A stretch of 39,129 nt of DNA from Plectonema cf. radiosum LEGE 06105 (lineage in GTDB: Bacteria > Cyanobacteriota > Cyanobacteriia > Cyanobacteriales > Nostocaceae), in assembly GCF_015207665.1 (NCBI RefSeq), contig NZ_JADEWL010000061.1, positions 1 to 39,129 on the forward strand, written 5' to 3'. A program made the position numbers and the translations under genes. The notes below the pieces were generated by a model, which saw nothing but the letters and a program-made list of their open reading frames with translations, searched no databases and was not told where the DNA came from. Position 1 is the first letter of the stretch, and each line of letters starts with the position of its first letter. Positions 25,550 to 34,019 of the stretch are shown one piece after another.

Positions 25550-26671
25550 TTATTGGTCGATTTGTCTGATGGTTGGTGAAGGTATTTTAAGTCCGGGGTT
25601 CTTGATTATTCCCGGTTTGATAGTTGGATTAATAGTCGGTTGAGTAACGGGAGATTCCTTGAGAACCGGATTAAAATCTTGTTTTTCTAGCAATAATCTT
25701 TCGCGTTTGTCCTGATCGGTTTCTTCGAGTTTTGGTGTTTCTCGTACAAGAGCTTCACTCGGCTTTGTAGGAACTAGAACATTAGCATTAAAAGGCTCTT
25801 TGGGATTGACGCTGATAACTTTACGTCCGGTACCTTTAATACTGCTTGCTTGTTTTTGCAGAACTTCGATAAATTTATCTAATGGAATCGCACCTTCTGT
25901 AGAAAGTCGAGGTTGTGATGATGGAGTTGATTCGGAACCACTATCTTGGTCTTTAGTAGCTTGTGCTAGCTCTGTTGTAAAATCTATTGTTTTTGGTGCT
26001 TCCTTCTGGTATCTTTCCCTTAAAATATCGATATTTCCTTGCGGTGCAACTTTGCTCAAAATTTCTTTAATATCTTCACGTTTGAGCAAGTCATCAAAAG
26101 ATGGTGCGGGATAAGAAACCTGCAATAATGCTGGTTGTGGTAATCCTTTAGCTTCCACTACACCTTTGACGATTCCCACTACCGGGACTCCGTGGGAGTC
26201 GTAAACGCGATTTTCATAGATTTGAAATCTACCGTTACCGCAATGAACTAATGGACAATCATCTTCGCCATTATTTTGGATGAAAAGTATATCCTGTTGA
26301 CCAACTTGAAAAGCAGGTACTCCCGTCACCTCTAGGAAATCACCTTGTCCATCTGGACCACCAATAAATCGTAATGTTACCTCTTCCTCTGTCTTTTCAC
26401 CAGCGATTACCTGACGAATTTTGTAGGTAACAAATGCGTAAGGAAGACTTTCGGCAAATTCTCCTTTTTCTGATGACATTTGATATTCAACATTGCTGAC
26501 AACGCCGTAAACCACAGCGTCACTATTAGCCAACTTACTTGTTAAATTGCTAACTTCACTAGCATTCGTGGGAATATGGGACTCAGCAGGTTTATCGTTA
26601 AAAATATATACTAAACCCGCTGTTGCACAGCTTATCATTAGTAATGACGAAACAATCCACTTCATTTTCAT
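25550..26671 (-). CDS. Secreted partner of the metalloprotease, TIMP/NTR-like N-terminal domain suspected
   Basis: 373 residues; AAGGAG lies 7 nt before the ATG. The N-terminal hydrophobic stretch (about 4-24) is a signal peptide or anchor. Residues about 40-150 (NSDAVVYGVVSNVEY, FVTYKIRQVIAGEK, VTLRFIGG, FQVGQQDILFIQ, CPLVHCGNGRFQIY) form a beta-rich domain that recalls the OB-fold of netrin/TIMP proteins. The rest is low-complexity and Pro/Lys-rich, with tandem INPTIKPGI-like words near the end. The protease gene follows 49 bp downstream. From context, a chaperone, propeptide or inhibitor of the protease is plausible. The family name is not known to me; the TIMP likeness is by eye only. Confidence 0.7.
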   Translation of the reverse strand: MKMKWIVSSLLMISCATAGLVYIFNDKPAESHIPTNASEVSNLTSKLANSDAVVYGVVSNVEYQMSSEKGEFAESLPYAFVTYKIRQVIAGEKTEEEVTLRFIGGPDGQGDFLEVTGVPAFQVGQQDILFIQNNGEDDCPLVHCGNGRFQIYENRVYDSHGVPVVGIVKGVVEAKGLPQPALLQVSYPAPSFDDLLKREDIKEILSKVAPQGNIDILRERYQKEAPKTIDFTTELAQATKDQDSGSESTPSSQPRLSTEGAIPLDKFIEVLQKQASSIKGTGRKVISVNPKEPFNANVLVPTKPSEALVRETPKLEETDQDKRERLLLEKQDFNPVLKESPVTQPTINPTIKPGIIKNPGLKIPSPTIRQIDQ

Positions 26672-26855
26672 GTGGAACTCCTTAAAATAGTTGTCAATTA
26701 TCAGTAATCAAAAATAAATTTGATACAAACACTTGTTAAAGTGCAGTTGATTGCGAATTGTGCTTTATTCAACCCGTTAATAATTTATACGTCCGTCACT
26801 TCTGAAATATTCAGTCATTTGCACACTTCGTGATAAAACTTCATATTTAAATAAA

Positions 26856-27611
26856 TCAGCGAATATCCTGATAAAACTGCTTAAGATAGTTAGTATTAAC
26901 ACCTATTCCCCAAAGGAAGCCAATGTATAGATAAATTGCATTTGCTTTTAATGCACCCCAACGTGCAACCCGACGGTCTGAACTTTGCACCACACGGTTG
27001 ACTAAACATATTTTTCCCTTGCGTGCAAGTTTTCGACACAAATCTCCATCTTCCATAATCGGTAACGCTTGATCAAAACCACCGCATTCCCAAAAGTCAT
27101 GGCGACGACAAAACATTACCTGATCGCCGAATAATAAACGTAAACCTTTGATAAATAAATGAGGTTTAAATAGTAAAGGCGCGTAATAAGTTTTCAGATA
27201 ATTATGCAGCGAAGTACCCCAACGAGTAGTTTGAGAACCAGTCATCAAAGAAATAAAACCACCACAAACAATTGTTGGATCGATTAAAGTTGTCTTAATT
27301 AAAGTAATTACATCATCGGGTACGCGAGTATCAGCATGAAGAAAACATAAAATATCCCCAGTTGCAGCTTTCGCACCATAGTTCATTTGTACCGCACGAC
27401 CGCGATTTGGAGATTTCAACACTTGGGTTTTTACTGTCGGTACAAAAGTTTCAAAAACAGTTTTTGCGATGATCAAAGTTTCATCTTCGCTACCACCGTC
27501 AACTACAATAATTTCCTTGGGTAGTGGTGAGAGTAAAGCGAGATGACGCAAAGTATTATTTAGACAGCTTTCTTCATTGAGGGTAGGAATTATAATTGAA
27601 ACTGGGGACAT
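26856..27611 (-). CDS. Family 2 glycosyltransferase, TIGR04283 (arsenosugar-type)
   Basis: 251 residues with a GT-A fold: VSIIIPTLNEE (4-14), IIVVDGGSEDET (34-45), PNRGRAVQMNYGA (68-80), the DxD-type site FLHADTRVP (about 90-98), LFGDQVMFCRR and PIMEDGDLCRKL. The GRAVQMNYGA and LHADTR blocks are typical of TIGR04283, annotated as arsenosugar biosynthesis glycosyltransferase. A C-terminal hydrophobic stretch (YLYIGFLWGIG) suggests membrane contact. A rhodanese gene lies upstream on the same strand, but 264 bp of repeats separate them. The arsenosugar role is annotation-level; no arsM or radical-SAM partner is in view. Confidence 0.85.
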   Translation of the reverse strand: MSPVSIIIPTLNEESCLNNTLRHLALLSPLPKEIIVVDGGSEDETLIIAKTVFETFVPTVKTQVLKSPNRGRAVQMNYGAKAATGDILCFLHADTRVPDDVITLIKTTLIDPTIVCGGFISLMTGSQTTRWGTSLHNYLKTYYAPLLFKPHLFIKGLRLLFGDQVMFCRRHDFWECGGFDQALPIMEDGDLCRKLARKGKICLVNRVVQSSDRRVARWGALKANAIYLYIGFLWGIGVNTNYLKQFYQDIR

Positions 27612-27875
27612 TGTTAGATTAATTATTTTGACAGATGTTCGTAGTGCGGGAATCTTGCCCGCGTACCACCCACCCGCGTCAGTGAGTGAGCGAGACGCTC
27701 ATACTACTCCCTTCCCGTTAAAAGATTACCGTTCGCGCAGCGTCTCCCTCCAGGGAGAAAAAAAAAACCGCAGAGACGCTCTTAGCGCAGAGGAAAGAGG
27801 TAAAGAGAAATAGGTAATTTTCGAGCGGGATAGGAGTACCACCCACCAGCGTAAGCGAGACGCTCACACTACCTT
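27612..27875. repeat. Cluster of dispersed repeats
   Basis: Includes GCGGGAATCTTGCCCGC, two ACCACCCACC...GCGAGACGCTCA units (about 27665-27705 and 27838-27870), and the CGCAGAGACGCTCTTAGCGCAGAG repeat shared with the psaA-psaB spacer. No gene. Confidence 0.7.
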
Positions 27876-28322
27876 CTAAGCATGATATTTAGATTTGAGT
27901 AGTTTTCCCCAAATTGAATTATAAGGATGGACAACTTCTACCGAATGCTGATTTTGAAATACAGGATTTCCTTGATTTACCCATTGGAAAATACCACCGC
28001 TCAAATTAAAAACATTTTCATATCCTGCGGAGGACAGATGCTGAGCAACCTTGGCGCTACGGTAGCCTATTGAACAGTAAACTACGATTGGTTTATCTAA
28101 AGGTACTTCCGAAAGTATTATTTTATCTAAATCTAAATTATCAGCTGCAATCAATTGTGCCGATTCAAGATGGCTGACTGCGTATTCTTCTGGTGAACGA
28201 GCATCAATAATTAATGGGGTTGGTGAAGTTTGACCCTTAGAGTATTGCAAAAATTCCGAAATAGTGATTAGTCTAACATCCGAGAAATTCAGCTTTAGCA
28301 GCAGTTGGAGTAAATAGAACAT
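27876..28322 (-). CDS. Rhodanese-like sulfurtransferase
   Basis: 148 residues with one rhodanese domain: LIIDARSPEEYAVSHLESA (37-55), VVYCSIGYRSAKVAQHL (80-96) with catalytic C83 in a six-residue loop CSIGYR, then VFNLSGGIFQW. GGAGG lies 8 nt before the ATG. The loop length suits sulfur transfer, and it is probably cytoplasmic despite a hydrophobic start (MFYLLQLLLKL). The same-strand glycosyltransferase downstream may or may not be functionally linked. Confidence 0.9.
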   Translation of the reverse strand: MFYLLQLLLKLNFSDVRLITISEFLQYSKGQTSPTPLIIDARSPEEYAVSHLESAQLIAADNLDLDKIILSEVPLDKPIVVYCSIGYRSAKVAQHLSSAGYENVFNLSGGIFQWVNQGNPVFQNQHSVEVVHPYNSIWGKLLKSKYHA

Positions 28323-28893
28323 TCAAGTACCTCCGGGACTTTATAACCTTCTTTATCGTCTCATTGATTTGAGGGATTAAAATATGGTCGCAGAAACAAA
28401 TCTTGTTTAAGTACTATTACTGTTATTTTTTCAAAACAACATTATTTTTTTACAATGCCTTTATCAATAAAAATCAAATTTAGCGCATAATCATACTTAA
28501 TTACACGAATGTAATTGTAAATAGGTTCATTTACCGTAATAACGACGAAAGTAGGTAATAAATATATGATATTTTCTCTCGGAGAAAGTAATTTTCGGTG
28601 TTCTTACTTTGAAATTGCTTTAGCTGGGTAATTTTATCATCTACCCATTTATATAGGGCAAATTATTTACTTTAAATTACGTAGTTGAATCTATAAAGTG
28701 AATGGATTGTTAGTACGTAAGCTCTGTTATGGGAGAAAATTATTACGTGTTTAGCAATTATTAAATTGGTGCTTTACAACAAAGTTAATCTTTTCGGCAG
28801 TCATGACTAAATTATTAGTAAATATGGTAGTTACAGACTCTGAAAGGTTAATTTTAAAATGATGATTTCTAACCATTTGAAGGAACTATAGAT
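28323..28893. other. 571-bp leader region of the first PEP-CTERM gene
   Basis: AT-rich, divergent between rhodanese and PEP-CTERM genes. A small stem TTTCTC-TCG-GAGAAA (28573-28587) is present. No ORF, tRNA or known riboswitch was recognised; the length leaves room for distal regulatory sites or a small RNA. Confidence 0.4.
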
Positions 28894-29538
28894 ATGTCTG
28901 TTTCATCCATCTTAAAAAGAATATCCATCGCTACTGCTAGTGCTGCAACAATAGCTTTAACAACAACTTCAGCAGCTTTAGCCGCATCAATTACATTTGA
29001 TTTTAGCGATTCACCCTCACAACAAGCTCCATCATTTACCCTGAATAAAGAAGATTTAGAGGTCACTGCAACTGGAATAACTCGTGATGGTGAAATTCGC
29101 AATGTTTTTCAAGGTGAAAACGGCTTCGGAGTTACTAGTGGAGAAGGAGAACGTAATGAAATCGATGGTAACGCTTTAGGTAAAAAAGAAACACTTAATT
29201 TAGGCTTCAATAAATTAGTAAGTTTAATTTCTGCTACCTTTACTAAAGTTGATACCAACGACGACTTTAAATTATTTGTCGATGGAAACGAGTTAGTTGC
29301 CGCTGCAATTCCTGGTGGTAACGCAATTGATACAGGTATCGGAAGTTTCGACTTTACTTCATTCAATGCAAAAGGTACAGTATTAGGTTTCACTGTTGGT
29401 GAAGATACAGGAAACGAATACTTTTTAAAATCTATAGAAGTTAAAGAAGTTCCCGAACCTACGACTATCTTAGGTTCGTTATTAGTGAGTGGATTGGGTG
29501 CGATGTTTTACAAAAAGCGTAAACATCAATATTTGTAA
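28894..29538 (+). CDS. PEP-CTERM sorting-domain surface protein
   Basis: 214 residues. Signal peptide about 1-30 (ATIALTTTSAALAA). The mature part (FDFSDSPSQQ, LNLGFNKLVSLISATFTK) is a beta-sandwich-like domain of a type common in PEP-CTERM proteins. The C-terminus is a full sorting signal: VPEPTTILGSLLVSGLGAMF then KKRK (residues about 186-209). Processing and anchoring should depend on an exosortase, one of which is encoded 2.3 kb downstream. AAGGAAC lies 10 nt before the ATG. A terminator hairpin follows at 29663. Molecular role unknown. Confidence 0.9.
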   Translation: MSVSSILKRISIATASAATIALTTTSAALAASITFDFSDSPSQQAPSFTLNKEDLEVTATGITRDGEIRNVFQGENGFGVTSGEGERNEIDGNALGKKETLNLGFNKLVSLISATFTKVDTNDDFKLFVDGNELVAAAIPGGNAIDTGIGSFDFTSFNAKGTVLGFTVGEDTGNEYFLKSIEVKEVPEPTTILGSLLVSGLGAMFYKKRKHQYL

Positions 29539-30342
29539 GGTAACGCAGTATTATCAACGGCAAACATACAGCATTATATTATAAAGCAATGCGTGGGATG
29601 GGCATCCCTGCCCGTCCGAATATGCCTCATAAAGATGAAATATGCTGTATCTGTTTATCTTGAACTCGGTTTCTTTATGAAGCCGGGTTTTTCTTTTCAG
29701 TAGAGATTAAATTAGGACTTAGCAACGCCAGCATATTTTTGACTGTAGGAAACTTCCTGTGTAATTGCCGTTGTGTGACGCTACGAGAGAATTTGAACCT
29801 AGCAATAAGACTTCTAGCGCCTATTTTTAGTAATTAAAATAAAATCCCATATCTACTGAATATAAATTATACAATGCAATTTATCGAAAAATCATTTATA
29901 TATTTTGGTATTAATCTGATTGTTACTTCTGAAAAAGGAATTAACTAGTTTTTTTACAATTATTTTCAGTGTTTTCACTTAATTTTTATCTATTCTAAGC
30001 CGTCTTTGCGTAAACTTTATAGTTAGACGGTCATTTTTAGTGCAAAATGATACCTGAGTCGCGGCAACGACTCAGGCGATTGATCTGTCCCATTAATTTT
30101 AAAGAATTGTATCCGAGTTCTATTTATAGGACTTATGTTATTAGACAGGGAATTATATTCCCCGACGGACTAATGGGACAAAACTCTATGAAGTTAATCT
30201 GCTGCTAGATTCATTGAATAAATAAGTAATATCTGACACTATATCTTTTCAGGGTATTATCTCATGTTACCAAGTGTCAGAGCGAGTTGATGTGACTATT
30301 GAAGTAATTTACGTCAGTATTTACCTAAAAGGAAAGAATTCA
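29539..30342. other. Long structured spacer between the PEP-CTERM genes
   Basis: About 800 bp. It holds an intrinsic terminator (29663-29697), two TAGGACTTA ends (29713 and 30127), a CCGTCT...AGACGG stem (30000-30030), a strong 9-bp stem CCTGAGTCG/CGACTCAGG (30053-30076) and a longer-range pair TGTCCCATTA (30086-30095)/TAATGGGACA (30171-30180). The last three could form a structured leader or a small RNA ahead of the next gene. Confidence 0.5.
29663..29697 (+). terminator. Intrinsic terminator after the first PEP-CTERM gene
   Basis: AACTCGGTTTC (29663-29673) pairs with GAAGCCGGGTT (29679-29689), two positions as G-U, loop of 5, then TTTTTCTTTT. Best-formed terminator in the window. Confidence 0.75.
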
Positions 30343-31614
30343 ATGTCCATTTCAATTATCTTGAAAAAGTTGTCGATCCTTGTCATTGGTACGGCATTTA
30401 TAGCTATCGGAACAGCCAATAATGCTCAAGCTACTAGCATTATTCTTGATGGATTTGGTGGAGATGCCGGTTTTGGTGATTTAGCCCTGCCTAGGAACGA
30501 TGATGGTTCGACAAACCAGTTAAATTTACCCTTCGGGATTAATTTTTTTGGGAATGATTTCGATCGCTTTTTCATCAACAATAATGGGAATTTGACCTTC
30601 TCCGGACCATTATCTGGCTTTACACCTCAAGCTTTCCCTATTTCCAATCTGCCAATGATTGCGCCTTTTTGGGCAGATGTTGATACTCGCTGTGCATTTT
30701 GTGGTGAGGTTTATGTTGCTTCTCCCAACTCAGATACCGTTGTTGTCACTTGGAATAATGTCGGTTATTACAATCAAAACAGTGACAAGACAAATACTTT
30801 CCAAACAGTACTCCGCAACCGACAAGACACAGGTAATGGAAACTTCGATATTGAATACCGTTACGATCAATTAGAGTGGACAACTGGAGATGCTAGTGGT
30901 GGTAGCAACGGATTTGGAGGAACACCAGCACAAGCAGGTTTTGATGCAGGCGACTTGACTAACTTCTTTACTCTTCCAGGTTCTCGTACAAATGAAGTAT
31001 TAAATTTACAAAATACTAGCAACCTTCCCGAACCTGTTCCTGGAGTTTGGTCTTTCGCGGTTCGCAACGGTCAATTACCAGGTTCGAGTCCAGAAAATCC
31101 CTTACTACCAGTAATTACTGAAGAAGGTTTTAACTTTGATTTCAATATTATAAACCCGACTGTACCAATCTTCATTGACCCTGTAATTGCTGTTGGTTAC
31201 AGCTACATTGTTGATAACGGTCCGAACATTGCTTCTGTGCTTCTGCCGACTGGTATTGGAGATGACTTGTATGACCTGTTTTTATTTGATGCTGCACTCA
31301 ATGATTATATAGATTCCGGTTTCGATATTACAGGTGGAAATACTTACGATTTCGCTAGTAGCGGTGTAGATAGATTCAGAATTTTAGGTATTGAAACCAG
31401 CGCAGGACTAGATCCTAATAATCCCACTGCTTTTGTCACAGGATTGACATTTGTTAATTCTGGTAATGTACAAATGCGTCAAATCCCGATTGTTCAAAAT
31501 TCTGAAGAAATCCCCGAACCGATGACTATCTTAGGAACCCTGACAGCAGGTGCATTCGGAACTCAATTCATGCGGAAGCGTAAGCAAATGCAGGCTGCGA
31601 AATCTGAAGCTTAA
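30343..31614 (+). CDS. Nidogen-like PEP-CTERM surface protein
   Basis: 423 residues from ATG 30343, picked for AAAAGGAAAG about 9 nt upstream and because it places the signal peptide (about 1-30, ending NNAQA) at the front; a longer frame from 30274 would bury it. Residues about 48-235 (FFGNDFDRFFINNNGNLTF, PMIAPFWADVDTR, VVVTWNNVGYY, VLRNRQDTGNGNFDIEY) match the NIDO (nidogen) extracellular domain. A second beta-rich region follows. The end carries IPEPMTILGTLTAGAF plus RKRK, a PEP-CTERM signal. Probably an outer surface or matrix adhesion protein sorted by the adjacent exosortase. Confidence 0.9.
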   Translation: MSISIILKKLSILVIGTAFIAIGTANNAQATSIILDGFGGDAGFGDLALPRNDDGSTNQLNLPFGINFFGNDFDRFFINNNGNLTFSGPLSGFTPQAFPISNLPMIAPFWADVDTRCAFCGEVYVASPNSDTVVVTWNNVGYYNQNSDKTNTFQTVLRNRQDTGNGNFDIEYRYDQLEWTTGDASGGSNGFGGTPAQAGFDAGDLTNFFTLPGSRTNEVLNLQNTSNLPEPVPGVWSFAVRNGQLPGSSPENPLLPVITEEGFNFDFNIINPTVPIFIDPVIAVGYSYIVDNGPNIASVLLPTGIGDDLYDLFLFDAALNDYIDSGFDITGGNTYDFASSGVDRFRILGIETSAGLDPNNPTAFVTGLTFVNSGNVQMRQIPIVQNSEEIPEPMTILGTLTAGAFGTQFMRKRKQMQAAKSEA

Positions 31615-31849
31615 GTCAATCTGGTTAGAATAAAATTTTTTTCTGACACAACTTGACTTTACTCTTACACAGAGGATAAACACGTGGGATAGAATCGTCA
31701 GATTCTTTACTTACTAATGAATTGATTTGTAGAGACAAAGTATATTGCTACGTCTCTACATTTCACGAATGTGTAATCTATAAGCACATTTAAATATTTT
31801 TTCTGATTAAAACTGCGTCGAAAAACAGATACAGATAACGCAACTTGCA
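31615..31849. other. 235-bp spacer with GAGAC palindrome variant
   Basis: TGTAGAGAC (31729-31737) and GTCTCTACA (31752-31760) are perfect outer arms of the GAGACG palindrome family with a diverged centre. No gene or clear promoter is visible. Confidence 0.55.
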
Positions 31850-32701
31850 ATGAATATAACTGATATAGCCTCTCCCAAAATACTTAAAGATACTCGTTAT
31901 TGGCTGCTAGGAATTGCTGCGGGTTTAGAAGCAATTTGTTTAACTCTCATCTGGAAGGCTGATGATACTGGACATTTAGGAATGAGTCTACTGTTTTTAT
32001 TTGCTGTGGGAACATTAACTTGGGAAAAACGCCATACTTTGAAGTTTGAAAGTGAAGTTGTATCTAGTATTGTAGGTATAGGCTTGATTAGTTGGGTTTT
32101 GTGGGAAAGTGCGAACCTAGCTGATGGTAATATAATGCGTCTTTTATCTTTTACTTCAGCTTTGGGGGTTGCTTTACTCGCTTCTGGTTTTAAGGGATTA
32201 AAGCAATATTGGCAGGAACTTACTATCTTATTTTTCTTAAGTGTACCCAGCGTAATTGCTAGCTTATTATTAGATATTGCTCCTTTAACCGCTAAGTTTT
32301 CAGCTTTCCTTTTGCACTATTGCGGCTTTGATGTAACTACTCAAGGAGTTTTCATTAATTTACCCGATGGTGGGGTAGAGGTAACAACTGAATGCTCTGG
32401 TTTAGACACTATCATTTATATTTTCAGTGTTTCCGTACTTGCTTTAGTAATGTTTCCCATACATCGCAGCAAAAGATTTTTCGTCCCGATTGTGGCAATA
32501 ATAATTGGATTTGTAATCAACGCAATTAGGGTAGTAATGCTGACAATATTCGCTGCATCAAATAAAGCCGCTTTTCATAACTGGCATGGAGGACAAGCTT
32601 CGTATTTATACGGAATGATAGGTATTTTAATTTTTGGATGTTTCTATTGGTTACTCTTACACCAGGAAGAAAAAAGTCAAATTACTCGGAGTTCTGATTG
32701 A
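31850..32701 (+). CDS. Cyanoexosortase (exosortase A-like transpeptidase)
   Basis: 283 residues with about eight membrane helices. The catalytic trio of exosortases is visible: C182 in TTECSGLDTIIY, R227 in NAIRVVML and H246 in FHNWHGG. It cleaves PEP-CTERM signals at the periplasmic face and passes the protein on to an anchor. A terminal region rich in charge (HQEEKSQITRSSD) is cytoplasmic. Its stop overlaps the next start (TGATG), so the two are translationally coupled. Two PEP-CTERM substrates lie just upstream. Subtype (A, B or C) is not certain; A-like is a guess from length and partners. Confidence 0.92.
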   Translation: MNITDIASPKILKDTRYWLLGIAAGLEAICLTLIWKADDTGHLGMSLLFLFAVGTLTWEKRHTLKFESEVVSSIVGIGLISWVLWESANLADGNIMRLLSFTSALGVALLASGFKGLKQYWQELTILFFLSVPSVIASLLLDIAPLTAKFSAFLLHYCGFDVTTQGVFINLPDGGVEVTTECSGLDTIIYIFSVSVLALVMFPIHRSKRFFVPIVAIIIGFVINAIRVVMLTIFAASNKAAFHNWHGGQASYLYGMIGILIFGCFYWLLLHQEEKSQITRSSD

Positions 32702-32871
32702 TGAATAATTGGAACCAAGTTCGTATTCCTTTATTGGCATTAATTTTTACTGCTGTTGTGTTGGTTTTAGTAAGAGTAATTCTGGTAACTACATTTCCCA
32801 ATAAACCAAAAAATAATTCTGACTTACCTGATTTACCTTTACAAATAGCAGCATTTATAGAAGAAAATTAA
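32701..32871 (+). CDS. 56-aa exosortase-associated membrane protein (short)
   Basis: ATG at 32701 shares its A with the TGA stop of the exosortase gene. The product begins MNNWNQVRIPLLALIFTAVV, has one membrane helix (about 8-30), then a polar tail (NKPKNNSDLPDLPLQI) ending AAFIEEN. Position and N-terminus fit the exosortase-system-associated proteins that follow cyanoexosortase genes, but those I recall are around 200 residues. So this is a truncated or minimal version. No frame continues the sequence past the stop. Confidence 0.65.
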   Translation: MNNWNQVRIPLLALIFTAVVLVLVRVILVTTFPNKPKNNSDLPDLPLQIAAFIEEN

Positions 32872-33039
32872 TTTCTCTCTATGTAATGTTTTCGTCATAT
32901 CTTGCATAAATATCGAATTAAATCTAAAACTATCTGTGAATAATAACTAGAACCGTTTTTGCTAGTTGATTTTCTTCATGTATTAAATTGCCTGCATCTA
33001 AATTAGACATAAACCCATTAATAGAAATTACATTAAACC

Positions 33040-33810
33040 ATGTCTCAAATTGACAGCGAACGCTCAAACAAATCATTATTAGGTCAAATCGGAAATTTGA
33101 ATCAAACTACCAACGACCTTTCTAGATTCGTCTTTGGAATGGTAGATTCTTTACCCATTGTACGCTGGGTAGGTTATGGACTTTTAATACTCGCTTTGTT
33201 TGATGTAATTGAAATGTTTGTCCCAGCCAATTTCATGAATCCTAACTGGGAATTTCAAACTTTTGGTGCATTAGTGGAAAGAGTTGCAGTTCCTTTAATT
33301 GGCTTTGCATTCGTATTTTTAGCAGGACTAAACGAACGAGAAAAAAAAGAAACAATTATTCTCAAAATTCTATCTTGGTTGACTTTATTGTTGGGGATTA
33401 TATATTTTATAACTGTACCTCTAGGAATTATCAATACAGTCAGAATTCATAAACAGAATAATCAGCAAATTACAGTTAGATTAAATCAACAAAAATCTGT
33501 AATTGAACAAGTTAAAAAAGGTTTGGATGGTCCCGTAACTGAAGCTCAAATGCAACAGTTTTTAGCTCGTTTGAACGGGGGACGCGCTCCAGAAATTAAA
33601 AGTCCGGAAGAATTACAACAAGCAAAGCAGCAGGTTTCTACATTTATTAATCAAGGTGAAAATCAACTCGATAATCAAGTAAAAGTTGCACGTTCAAGTC
33701 AACGACTTAACTTACTCAAAAAATCTGTAAAGTGGAATTTAGGAGCGCTGGTTGCTGGTGCTTTATTTATCACAATTTTCCGCAGTACCGCTTGGGCTAG
33801 ACGCGGTTAA
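33040..33810 (+). CDS. HpsJ-like membrane protein
   Basis: 256 residues. Helices at about 44-62, 84-100, 110-130 and 233-250, with a long coiled-coil stretch (140-232) between the third and fourth, probably periplasmic or cytoplasmic as one block. MVDSLPIVRWVGYGLLILALFD and the WEFQTFGALVERVAVPLIGF block are typical of HpsJ-family proteins, first named from the hormogonium polysaccharide locus of Nostoc and also found beside cyanoexosortases. Role inferred: assembly or export of surface polysaccharide/protein with the exosortase. The ATG lacks a strong ribosome site. Confidence 0.8.
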   Translation: MSQIDSERSNKSLLGQIGNLNQTTNDLSRFVFGMVDSLPIVRWVGYGLLILALFDVIEMFVPANFMNPNWEFQTFGALVERVAVPLIGFAFVFLAGLNEREKKETIILKILSWLTLLLGIIYFITVPLGIINTVRIHKQNNQQITVRLNQQKSVIEQVKKGLDGPVTEAQMQQFLARLNGGRAPEIKSPEELQQAKQQVSTFINQGENQLDNQVKVARSSQRLNLLKKSVKWNLGALVAGALFITIFRSTAWARRG

Positions 33811-33841
33811 GAGGACAAGGGGATGGGGGGATAAGGGGGAT

Positions 33842-33925
33842 AATTCTTAACTCCTAACTCCTCACTCCTAACTCCTAACTCCTAACTCCTAACTCCTCAC
33901 CTTTAACCTCTAACCTTTGACCTTT
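33842..33925. repeat. Heptamer array AACTCCT x8 followed by AACCTTT units
   Basis: About eight units of AACTCCT/CACTCCT, then CTTTAAC/CTCTAAC/CTTTGAC units. Two heptamer families adjoin, as at 10004-10094. Confidence 0.9.
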
Positions 33926-34019
33926 GTCGTATCTTCCACACTCGCACGATTTGACACAAAGTATTTAAAATAATATGAAGTAAGATTAAGACGTTTTTCA
34001 TAAATAAGAGTTATAAGCA

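Noticed and set aside
27577-27813. 78-codon plus-strand ORF
   Set aside because: Encoded almost wholly by dispersed repeats; product is of the low-complexity type such repeats yield.
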